Origin: Intestinimonas sp.
GTDB taxonomy: Bacteria > Bacillota > Clostridia > Oscillospirales > Oscillospiraceae
Length of the DNA: 35,594 nt
Direction of reading: 5' to 3'
NCBI GenBank assembly: GCA_022653075.1
Contig: JALCSB010000018.1
Span: 1-35,594 of the forward strand
Made by a program: the position numbers and the translations under genes. Of this stretch, positions 14,293-21,244 are shown piece by piece (positions within the stretch are counted from its first letter, which is position 1; each line of letters starts with the position of its first letter). A model generated the notes under the pieces. The model did not search any database. It was not told the DNA's origin and saw only the letters and a list, made by a program, of their open reading frames with translations.

Positions 14293-14357
14293 GGCAAAAA
14301 TTTCGCGCCGGACGGGCTTGCAGAGTCGAAAACTGTAACCCGCCCGGCATTTTTGCC
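14293..14357 (+). terminator. Terminator after iscU
   Basis: GGCAAAAAT (14293-14301) pairs with ATTTTTGCC (14349-14357). Within it, GCCGG and CGGG segments (14308-14316) pair with CCCG and CCGGC (14339-14348). The T run is part of the right arm. It separates iscSU from the metNIQ promoter. Confidence 0.7.
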
Positions 14358-14388
14358 CGTATCAGAAAGAATAGAAGAGCTTTTCGCC

Positions 14389-14417
14389 TTGACAATAGTT
14401 TGGGATTGTCATACAAT
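14389..14417 (+). promoter_or_regulatory. SigA promoter of metNIQ(-cysK)
   Basis: TTGACA (14389-14394), a 17-base spacer and TACAAT (14412-14417). The start should lie near 14424, leaving a leader of about 160 bases before metN. I see no S-box core in it. Confidence 0.82.
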
Positions 14418-14447
14418 TTATTTTGTATGTACGGTTTTGCATACAAA
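14410..14447. promoter_or_regulatory. Candidate operator: three CATACAA/TTGTATG half-sites
   Basis: CATACAA (14410-14416, covering the -10), TTGTATG (14423-14429) and CATACAAA (14440-14447) form two overlapping inverted repeats that share the middle arm. The spacers are 6 and 10 bases. Their position over the promoter and the start of transcription suggests a repressor-binding region. The regulator is unknown. Confidence 0.5.
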
Positions 14448-14493
14448 TTCAGGATGCTCAGGATGCGAGAGCACCGAAGGAGGAATGCCAACC

Positions 14494-14544
14494 ATGAATG
14501 ATCTCATTAAACCGAAACGCTATCCCTCCGGTGAGCGAATGTGA
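14494..14544 (+). CDS. Possible 16-residue leader peptide before metN
   Basis: AAGGAGG stands ten bases before an ATG opening a 16-codon frame (MNDLIKPKRYPSGERM) that ends at TGA 41 bases before metN. An ATG at 14485 in the same frame is too close to the ribosome site. The strong site and promoter-proximal position suggest it is translated. The composition gives no hint of amino-acid sensing (two Met, no Cys). It may be a small protein or incidental. Confidence 0.35.
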   Translation: MNDLIKPKRYPSGERM

Positions 14545-14585
14545 AGCTTCCTAAGGTCCAACTTCAGACATAAGGAGACTTCTCC

Positions 14586-15332
14586 GTGATCAAAATAGAA
14601 AATCTCTCAAAAACCTATCCTCTGCAAAATGGTTCCTATACCGCCATCGAAAAGATCAACCTGACGATTCATGATGGCGATATTTTTGGCATTATCGGTA
14701 TGAGCGGCGCGGGCAAATCCACGCTGGTACGCTGTATTAATCTTCTTGAAAAACCCACCACCGGTTCCATTGTGATTGACGGAACCGATGTGACTGCACT
14801 CTCTGACAAGCAATTGCTGCTGCTGAGGCGGAAAGTGGGGATGGTGTTCCAGAAGTTCAATCTGCTGATGCAGCGGTCTATTCTGGACAATGTGGCTCTG
14901 CCGCTGGAGATTTCAGGGGCCGCGAAACCGAAACGCACCGCCCGTGCCCGAGAGCTGCTGGAAATGGTGGGACTTTCTAGTCAGGCGGACAAATATCCGG
15001 CGCAACTGTCCGGCGGGCAGCAGCAGCGGGTGTCTATCGCCCGCGCGCTGGCCAACCAACCGTCTTTGATCCTGTGCGATGAACCCACCAGCGCGCTGGA
15101 TTCGCTCACGACCAATTCCATCCTTAAGCTGCTGCGCGATATTAACCGCAAGTTAGGTGTTACAATCATTATCATTACCCACGAGATCAGCGTAGTGGAA
15201 AAGATCTGCAACCGGGTCGCCGTAATCGACAACTCTGTCATCGTGGAGCAGGGAGAGACGGCCGACATAATTGCCAATCCCCAGCAGCAGATTACCAAAC
15301 AACTGTTAGGGAGGGTGCGATGGGATGCCTGA
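14586..15332 (+). CDS. metN: Methionine-type ABC transporter ATPase lacking the NIL domain
   Basis: This 248-residue ATPase would power import of methionine or a related sulfur compound with MetI and MetQ. Walker A is GMSGAGKST (about 38-46), the signature is LSGGQQQRVSIARAL (about 140-154), Walker B is LILCDEPTSALD, and the switch His is in ITHEIS. Characterised MetN proteins have about 340 residues, with a C-terminal NIL domain that binds methionine and shuts transport. Here the protein stops right after the nucleotide-binding domain, so that trans-inhibition should be missing. Translation starts at GTG 14586, nine bases after AAGGAG. Its end overlaps metI by eight bases. Confidence 0.9.
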   Translation: MIKIENLSKTYPLQNGSYTAIEKINLTIHDGDIFGIIGMSGAGKSTLVRCINLLEKPTTGSIVIDGTDVTALSDKQLLLLRRKVGMVFQKFNLLMQRSILDNVALPLEISGAAKPKRTARARELLEMVGLSSQADKYPAQLSGGQQQRVSIARALANQPSLILCDEPTSALDSLTTNSILKLLRDINRKLGVTIIIITHEISVVEKICNRVAVIDNSVIVEQGETADIIANPQQQITKQLLGRVRWDA

Positions 15333-16008
15333 AATAATTTCCGCTTTCTGGAATGAATATGGCGCGCTCCTGCTGCAGGGCATTTGGGATACCGCTGTTA
15401 TGACGGGAGTATCCACCTTGTTTGCCTACGTGATCGGTCTGCCGCTGGGCATTCTGCTGGTCATTACCCAACCCCATGGAATCTGGCCCCACAGACGACT
15501 CAACCGCGCGCTGGACTGGGTCGTCAACATCGGTCGATCCCTGCCCTTTATTATTCTGATGATCTCCATCACCGGCTTTACCAAGCTCATCATGGGCACC
15601 TTTATCGGCGTCCGGGGTGCCATCGTTCCGCTGGTGGTCTCCGCAGCTCCCTTTGTGGCCCGTATGGTGGAGACTTCGCTGACTGAGGTAGATACCGGCG
15701 TCGTTGAGGCAGCCCAATCCATGGGGGCCTCTGTACAGCAGATCGTCTTTAAGGTTTACTTGCCGGAGGCCATGCCTTCACTGGTATTGGGCGGTTCCAT
15801 TTCCATGATTACTGTTCTGGCCTATACGGCTATCGCCGGCGCTGTGGGTGCGGGTGGCTTGGGCGACTTGGCTATCCGGTATGGCTATCAGCGCAAGGTT
15901 AAGTCCATGCTGGTTGTCACCGTTGTATTTTTAATTGTGGTGGTTCAGGTCATCCAGAGCATTTTCAATTTGATTACCAAAAAGATTGATAAACGCATTC
16001 GTCTATAA
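15325..16008 (+). CDS. metI: Methionine-type ABC transporter permease
   Basis: This 227-residue inner-membrane permease has five predicted membrane helices. The conserved EAA loop reads VVEAAQSMGASVQQIVFKVYLPEAMPSL (contact with the ATPase), preceded by NIGRSLPFIILMI and followed by the Gly-rich segment AGAVGAGGLGDLAI typical of MetI. Length matches the family. The start ATG at 15325 lies inside the end of metN, with GGGAGGG just before it, indicating tight coupling. Confidence 0.94.
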   Translation: MPEIISAFWNEYGALLLQGIWDTAVMTGVSTLFAYVIGLPLGILLVITQPHGIWPHRRLNRALDWVVNIGRSLPFIILMISITGFTKLIMGTFIGVRGAIVPLVVSAAPFVARMVETSLTEVDTGVVEAAQSMGASVQQIVFKVYLPEAMPSLVLGGSISMITVLAYTAIAGAVGAGGLGDLAIRYGYQRKVKSMLVVTVVFLIVVVQVIQSIFNLITKKIDKRIRL

Positions 16009-16035
16009 GATTAAAATTCAAAGGAGAATTTAACT

Positions 16036-16911
16036 ATGAAAAAGAAGATCCTGGCAGCCGCCCTGGCGCTTGTGCTGGGCCTGTCTCTTGCCGCCTGCGG
16101 CGATAGTGTTTCCTCCTCTACCCCCGCCCCCTCGGCCTCTTCGGAAAGCACCACCCCCGCACCGAGTGCTTCTGGTAAAATGACAGTACTTAAAGTAGCG
16201 GCTTCCGCCACGCCCCACGCTGAAATTCTTGCGCAGGTGAAGGATGTTTTGGCCCAGCAGGGTATTGACCTGCAAGTCAGTGTGTACGGCGACTACGTCG
16301 TGCCCAACACTGCCGTGGAGGACGGGCTGGAGGACGCCAATTACTTCCAGCATCAGCCCTATCTGGACGAGTTTAATAAGGAGAATGGCACTCATCTGGT
16401 GAGCGTGGCGGCCATCCATTACGAGCCTTTCGGCATTTATCCCGGCCGCTGCAAGAGTCTGGCGGACCTGCCCGATGGCGCTACCATCGGCGTACCGAAC
16501 GATGCCACCAACGAGGCCCGTGCGCTTCAGCTCCTCCAGGCACAGGACCTTATCACCCTAAAGGAGGACGCTGGCCTGAACGCCACTCCTAACGATATTG
16601 TGGACAATCCCAAGAACCTGAACTTCCTGGAGTTGGAGGCTGCCATGATCCCCAATGTAACCAGCGAGGTGGATCTTGCGGTTATTAACGGTAACTACGC
16701 GCTGCAGGCCGGGTTTTCTTCCGCTAAGGATGCGCTGGCTCTGGAGGACGCCGCCTCCGAGCCGGCGAAGACATTTGCCAATGTTATTGTGGTGAAGCAG
16801 GGTCATGAAGACGACCCTGCTGTGCAGGCACTGGTGGCCGCACTCAAATCCGATACGGTGCGTGATTATATTAACAATACATATAACGGCAACGTTCTGC
16901 CTATTTTCTAA
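16036..16911 (+). CDS. metQ: MetQ-type substrate-binding lipoprotein
   Basis: This 291-residue NLPA-family lipoprotein delivers substrate to MetNI from outside the membrane. The signal sequence MKKKILAAALALVLGLSLAAC has a lipobox with lipidated C21. A Ser/Thr/Pro-rich tether follows (about 25-50). The binding domain has KVAASATPHAEIL, DYVVPNTAVEDGLEDANYFQHQPYL, ATIGVPNDATNEARALQLL and the aspartate-rich end of the lipoprotein-9 family. AAGGAG precedes the ATG. Substrate may be methionine, cystine or another thio-compound; the link to cysK and the Fe-S genes makes a sulfur amino acid very likely. Confidence 0.93.
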   Translation: MKKKILAAALALVLGLSLAACGDSVSSSTPAPSASSESTTPAPSASGKMTVLKVAASATPHAEILAQVKDVLAQQGIDLQVSVYGDYVVPNTAVEDGLEDANYFQHQPYLDEFNKENGTHLVSVAAIHYEPFGIYPGRCKSLADLPDGATIGVPNDATNEARALQLLQAQDLITLKEDAGLNATPNDIVDNPKNLNFLELEAAMIPNVTSEVDLAVINGNYALQAGFSSAKDALALEDAASEPAKTFANVIVVKQGHEDDPAVQALVAALKSDTVRDYINNTYNGNVLPIF

Positions 16912-16981
16912 TCGAACAGGCTGCCGTCTTCCGCAGAACGGAAGGCGGCAGCCTGTTCGATCAACAAGGAGTTGTTTTTTT
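16911..16981 (+). promoter_or_regulatory. Long hairpin and U-run between metQ and cysK
   Basis: A 23-base stem (16911-16933 with 16939-16961, one G-U pair) begins at the last base of the metQ stop. It is followed at once by a small CAAC/GTTG hairpin (16962-16974), whose loop holds the cysK ribosome site AAGGA, and then seven T bases running into the cysK ATG. It may act as a partial terminator, as a processing or stability element, or as a control on cysK translation. I see no separate cysK promoter. Confidence 0.6.
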
Positions 16982-17902
16982 ATGAAGGTAGCCCATATTC
17001 TTACGGATCTGATTGGAAGCACTCCTCTGCTCGCGCTGGAGCGCTATGCTCCCGGCACCGGTATCCTGGCCAAGCTGGAGAGTTTTAATCCGCTCTCCTC
17101 CGCTAAGGACCGAGCGGGCTATTACATGATTCTGGACGCGGAGGAACGCGGCCTGCTGAAGACCGGAGGCGTAATCGTGGAACCCACCAGCGGGAATACC
17201 GGCGTGGGACTGGCCTATATAGGAGCCATCCGCGGCTACAGAGTTATTCTAACCATGCCGGACACGATGAGCGCCGAGCGGCGTAATCTGCTGGCCGCCT
17301 TGGGGGCCGAGCTGGTGCTGACTCCGGGCAAAGACGGCATGCAGGGGGCCATCGACCGCGCCAATGAGCTTGTAACTACGCTGCCGGGGGCCTACCTGCC
17401 CGGTCAGTTTTCCAATCCGGCTAATGCCCGCGCCCACTATGAGACCACCGGACCGGAGATCTGGCGCGACACAGATGGGAAGGTGGACGCACTGGTGGCC
17501 GGCGTTGGCTCTGGCGGTACGCTGACCGGCGCGGGGCGGTACCTCAAGGAACAGAATCCCGATGTCCGCGTTGTGGCTGTGGAGCCTGCGGAATCGGCGG
17601 TCCTCTCCGGCGGTAAGGCCGGACCTCACAAAATTCAGGGTATCGGCGCCGGTTTTGTGCCCGAAGTGCTGGACAAAGGCATCGTGGATGAGGCGCTGAT
17701 GATCTCCGGCGACGAAGCCTATACGGCTTGCCGGAATCTGGTTCGGACTGAAGGCGTGCTGGTTGGTATTTCCTCGGGGGCGGCCGCCGCCGCCGCGTTG
17801 GCGCTTTCACGGCGGCCGGACTATGCGGAGAAGACGATTGTGACGATTTTCCCAGATACCGGGGAGCGCTATCTGTCCACCGGAGTGTTTACTGAAAAAT
17901 AA
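16982..17902 (+). CDS. cysK: O-acetylserine sulfhydrylase (cysteine synthase A)
   Basis: This 306-residue PLP enzyme makes cysteine from O-acetylserine and sulfide. Motifs are IGSTPLL (11-17), the PLP lysine K42 in NPLSSAKDRAG, PTSGNTGVGLA (substrate loop), GVGSGGT (phosphate cup) and GISSGAAAAAAL near the C-terminus. The ATG at 16982 follows AAGGAG and gives the normal family N-terminus; a longer open frame through metQ is not coding. It probably shares the metNIQ transcript, subject to the hairpin region before it. Cysteine from this enzyme would feed IscS. A cystathionine beta-synthase-like role cannot be excluded from sequence alone. Confidence 0.94.
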   Translation: MKVAHILTDLIGSTPLLALERYAPGTGILAKLESFNPLSSAKDRAGYYMILDAEERGLLKTGGVIVEPTSGNTGVGLAYIGAIRGYRVILTMPDTMSAERRNLLAALGAELVLTPGKDGMQGAIDRANELVTTLPGAYLPGQFSNPANARAHYETTGPEIWRDTDGKVDALVAGVGSGGTLTGAGRYLKEQNPDVRVVAVEPAESAVLSGGKAGPHKIQGIGAGFVPEVLDKGIVDEALMISGDEAYTACRNLVRTEGVLVGISSGAAAAAALALSRRPDYAEKTIVTIFPDTGERYLSTGVFTEK

Positions 17903-17917
17903 AGGAACGGAATGAAA

Positions 17918-17946
17918 ATGGCCTGCGGTAATCTGCCGCAGGCCAT
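17918..17946. terminator. Convergent terminator between cysK and the phage-tail-like gene
   Basis: A perfect 11-base stem, ATGGCCTGCGG with its complement (17918-17928 and 17936-17946), has a 7-base loop. A/T flanks are short, so efficiency is uncertain. Confidence 0.65.
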
Positions 17947-17960
17947 CTCTGTTATTGGGT

Positions 17961-18983
17961 TCAGATCAGGATAAGACCGTAGTCAAAAACCTCCATTTTG
18001 GAATCATCACCCCGCGTCAGGGTCAGCGTGAGCGCGGCGTTCCCCTCAGGGATATCATTGGTCAGGGAAAACGCTGTTTCCTTGCAGGTGTCCCCGGTCT
18101 GAAGATTAACCGCATCTTCCGTGTCATCGGCGGTCAGGCTGTGAACGGTCCCGGCGCTGTCGGTGAGTGAGAGGGCCACACTGCCGCCGCTGTGCCGGAC
18201 CCACGCCGCCAGTGTCCCGCAGGCGGGGATTGTGTGAGCCACGGAGGTCATGGCCGCCTCGGTCCCGGCTTCGGGCGTAATGTGAATGGTGCCGCCCAGA
18301 TACTCGTCGGAGAGTCCCGTGTAGAGGTTCAGGTTGATGGATGGCACGCCCGAATGTCTACGGATGGTTACAATGTAGCTCTCCCCATCCAGAAGGTCCA
18401 CCGGAGTGTCCAACGTAAAGGAAACGTCAACCATAGCGTATGCCCCGACATTGGGCTGCCTGTAATCCGTATAGGAGATGACGTTATCCGTATTTCCATG
18501 GCTGACCACAATGTCAATTGGAAATCCATCATATGCCGTATCATAATTGGACTGGAAACGGAACTCAACGCCCGTCAGCCTGCCGTTGCCCGATGCGGTA
18601 AATGCGCGTGATAGGTAGTTCGCCGCATAAGAGGAAGAGAGTCCGGACGCAAGGTCTCCCTGCCCGGAACTGGTCAGGCACAGTTCTCCGGATTGGTGGC
18701 ACAGCGCGTCGGAGCGGGAGGCGATGCCCGCCGTATCCAGAAAGCCGTCAAACAGCAGGGCCTTTTTGTAGCCCGTGTATTTATTTTCATAGTAGCTCTG
18801 TAGCATTAGCTGGTAGACGTTATAACTGACGGGAATGAGACTTTTTACCGCACGGTCGGCCTGTGCCTGCGCCTGATGTATGGCTTCATCCAGTATGGTG
18901 TTGTCCTCATTGAAGTCGGTGCGGAGAAAGGAGTCTTCCGGGACCCACTGGTGCAGTTGGTAATATTCGGTTCTTGTGGACAT
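17961..18983 (-). CDS. Phage-tail-fibre-like protein of unknown function
   Basis: This 340-residue protein has no signal peptide. Its first 50 residues (YYQLHQWVPEDSFLRTDFNE, then DN and a helix rich in Ala/Gln) match the opening I associate with tail-fibre or baseplate proteins of Clostridia prophages. The rest is strand-rich with repeated Ser/Thr/Gly turns: VEFRFQSNYDTAYDGFPIDIVVS, VDVSFTLDTPVDLLDGESYIVTI, and a C-terminal jelly-roll-like region. No other phage gene is nearby. It has AAGGAGGG before its ATG and lies 91 bases after yycI on the same strand, with no clear promoter of its own, so it may be the last gene of the wal operon. Alternatives are a domesticated tail protein or a surface carbohydrate-binding protein. 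Confidence 0.7.
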   Translation of the reverse strand: MSTRTEYYQLHQWVPEDSFLRTDFNEDNTILDEAIHQAQAQADRAVKSLIPVSYNVYQLMLQSYYENKYTGYKKALLFDGFLDTAGIASRSDALCHQSGELCLTSSGQGDLASGLSSSYAANYLSRAFTASGNGRLTGVEFRFQSNYDTAYDGFPIDIVVSHGNTDNVISYTDYRQPNVGAYAMVDVSFTLDTPVDLLDGESYIVTIRRHSGVPSINLNLYTGLSDEYLGGTIHITPEAGTEAAMTSVAHTIPACGTLAAWVRHSGGSVALSLTDSAGTVHSLTADDTEDAVNLQTGDTCKETAFSLTNDIPEGNAALTLTLTRGDDSKMEVFDYGLILI

Positions 18984-19074
18984 AAATAATCCCTCCTTAT
19001 CTCTGGCATGAAAAAGGGAAAAGAGGGACGTTTTTGTACAAGTTTTGAATGGACGGGGAACCCTGTACTCGGAT

Positions 19075-19884
19075 TCAAGTCAGTACGCCGGTGTCGGCAT
19101 TCAGGATATATACCCCGGTGTCGGTGGTAACGTACCAGGCGGGAGAGAGCGACGCCGTTCCCACGGGGGAGGAGGCGGTGACCACATAACCGGCTGTTAT
19201 TTCAGTAATCTGGTTGCAGATATCTCCGCTACTGCTGAGCAGATGGAGAAACCGCATGAGAATAGTGACCACGCTGAGTGGCTGTGTGGAGGCTGCGTTT
19301 TGCACGGGTGTGCCGGTCAGACGTTTTCCCTCCAGGGTGTGCAGGCAGCCATTTTCAAATCCGGCGGTAACCGTGCAGGAGAACAGCGGCGTACCATTCA
19401 GAGTCTGACGCAGGAGAAGGGGACGCTCCGCTCCGTCTCCACTGAGAACCTGCCCCTGAAAGTCAAGCAGAGACAGGGCTTTCAGGGCACATTCCGCCGG
19501 AGTCCCACTGTCCGTCGGCCAAGCGCCGTCTTGAAAAGTCACCGTGAATCTACCGTCCGCATAAAATCGGGCGCGCCCCTTTTCTCCCTCATAAATAGAA
19601 GAATCCGGATTTTCTGCGGTCAACTTACCCAGCAGCGCGGCGGCCTGTATGGGTTCCTGGTCGGCCTCCCTTGTGACGGTCATGGGTGACAGGTCCATTT
19701 CCTCAGGCAGCAGCGCAGGGTCGACGGTTACTCCATTTTTTTTCAGAATCGCCACGGCGTCGGATCTGGCGCCCGCTTCATAACGGACGGTCTGCGACTG
19801 GCGCCCTGCGATTAAAAGAAGCAGAAACAGGTCGGCCATGGCCAGAATAAGGATCATAATGTTTTTGATCTTAGACCACTCCAT
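19075..19884 (-). CDS. yycI: YycI-like regulator of WalK
   Basis: The protein has 269 residues. MEWSKIKNIMILILAMADLF is the YycI-type N-terminus and single membrane helix; the rest is an extracytoplasmic domain of weakly conserved strands. With YycH it would contact the WalK membrane helices and tune kinase activity. Sequence similarity is modest, but the size, the MxWSKIK start and the position after walR-walK-yycH support the name. It lies 22 bases downstream of yycH. Confidence 0.75.
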   Translation of the reverse strand: MEWSKIKNIMILILAMADLFLLLLIAGRQSQTVRYEAGARSDAVAILKKNGVTVDPALLPEEMDLSPMTVTREADQEPIQAAALLGKLTAENPDSSIYEGEKGRARFYADGRFTVTFQDGAWPTDSGTPAECALKALSLLDFQGQVLSGDGAERPLLLRQTLNGTPLFSCTVTAGFENGCLHTLEGKRLTGTPVQNAASTQPLSVVTILMRFLHLLSSSGDICNQITEITAGYVVTASSPVGTASLSPAWYVTTDTGVYILNADTGVLT

Positions 19885-19906
19885 GGTCGGCCTCCCCTTC
19901 CATTAC

Positions 19907-21244
19907 TCAGCCGGCCGTCCAGACGGCTGTAACGGTATTGCTCCAGCTATCCTGATAACAGAGTGAAAGCTCGGAGCCCTCTTCACCCAGCGCTTCCATG
20001 GCGGCGACCGCCTGCCGCTCCGGCAAAACGACGGAGCGGCTTTCCGTGCCGCTGTATTTTCGTAGCCGCAGGGTAAGGTTGGTAATTTGCCGGTTTTTGA
20101 TTTCTACAACGGCGGCATATTTTCCGCTGCTAAACTGAACGGACGCGCCGTTCAGCCGATAGCCGAAATAGAACTCCCGGTTATTGTCTCCATTTTCCTG
20201 CGTACCCAATAGGCAGAGTCTGGCCTCGCCGCAGCGGGTGCCTAAACTTTGCTGGACCAGCGCCCACGCGGCGTTCACACATTCGGTCCAGGTGGGGGTC
20301 TGCCCGGATGACGGCACCGGAAAACGGGGCGATTCTGTACCGCCCATATGACAGGTTACCACACCAGCGGCGCTTACCCGAATCATATCATTACTCTCAC
20401 GCAGGACCCATTCATCCCCCAGCAAGTCGCCCGCGCCAGCTTGGGTATGGAACGACAAGTCCTGAAGCAACGCGGACAGCGCGTCAAAATCGGTCAGGGG
20501 TACTGGGTCCTCTGCCTGAAAAACCTGCGGAGAAAGGGGAGAATCGGGCAGGATCAGGGTGTCCGCTGCAAGCGCGCCGTATTGCTCCGGTTCTTCAAAA
20601 GCGAATACGGCATGATTGGGCGTGTAGCCGGAGACCGTTTCACAGAGCAGTGAGGCCAAATCAGCGGAGGTATCACAGGCATAATAGCCGCCGTTCAGCG
20701 CGTTTTCGTAGCAAAGCAGTACGGTGTCCTCATCCTTACAGAATACAATCAGGCGGCGCGCGGTTCCGGCGGAAGCCAGTGCTGCGTTCTCCGTTCCGGT
20801 CATCCAGAAGGACAGAGAAGAGAGGGGGATCGCGTTCTGAAAGTCAAAATAGATACAGGACCGCGGGCCGGTCAGCGCGGATTCCCAGTCGGAGGCGTTC
20901 AGGCTGTGGGGCGCGGAGGCGCTGGAGAGCGCGTTGGACAGCAGAATGGAGGTTTCGTCATACAGGTAGGTCAGTGCTTCGTCGTCGTAATGCACACCAT
21001 AACGCCCCAGGCTGTTCATGACGGCCATAGCGGCGGGACAGGCCGGTCCGCCAGACGGCAGGCTGCTGGTTTGGTCCTCCCCACCAGCGGAGCCGGAGAG
21101 AGCCGACAGGAGAGAGGTGCGCCAGGTTCCGTTCCCTGGATAGAGTTGAGCCCGGTACAGCAGAAATCCGGCCAGAAGGACCAGCAGGAGGATCGCCAGG
21201 TCCTTTCCCAGTTCCGTGCGCCGATGTTTCGATTGATTATCCAT
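19907..21244 (-). CDS. yycH: YycH-like regulator of WalK
   Basis: This 445-residue protein has a short cytoplasmic start (RRTELGKDL), one membrane helix (about 15-31) and a long extracytoplasmic part, as in YycH. It contains a Gly/Ser-rich stretch (about 48-70). It probably works with YycI in a ternary complex with WalK. Its ATG lies inside the end of walK (8-base overlap, 21237-21244), which supports a functional link better than its diverged sequence does. Confidence 0.78.
   Translation of the reverse strand: MDNQSKHRRTELGKDLAILLLVLLAGFLLYRAQLYPGNGTWRTSLLSALSGSAGGEDQTSSLPSGGPACPAAMAVMNSLGRYGVHYDDEALTYLYDETSILLSNALSSASAPHSLNASDWESALTGPRSCIYFDFQNAIPLSSLSFWMTGTENAALASAGTARRLIVFCKDEDTVLLCYENALNGGYYACDTSADLASLLCETVSGYTPNHAVFAFEEPEQYGALAADTLILPDSPLSPQVFQAEDPVPLTDFDALSALLQDLSFHTQAGAGDLLGDEWVLRESNDMIRVSAAGVVTCHMGGTESPRFPVPSSGQTPTWTECVNAAWALVQQSLGTRCGEARLCLLGTQENGDNNREFYFGYRLNGASVQFSSGKYAAVVEIKNRQITNLTLRLRKYSGTESRSVVLPERQAVAAMEALGEEGSELSLCYQDSWSNTVTAVWTAG

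Noticed and set aside
14424-14585. SAM (S-box) riboswitch before metN
   Set aside because: No GAGGGA/GATGAAACCCGGCAACC-like core and no terminator between the promoter and metN.
16805-16981. N-terminal extension of CysK through the end of metQ
   Set aside because: It overlaps metQ in another frame and the long hairpin. ATG 16982 has a good ribosome site and the expected start.
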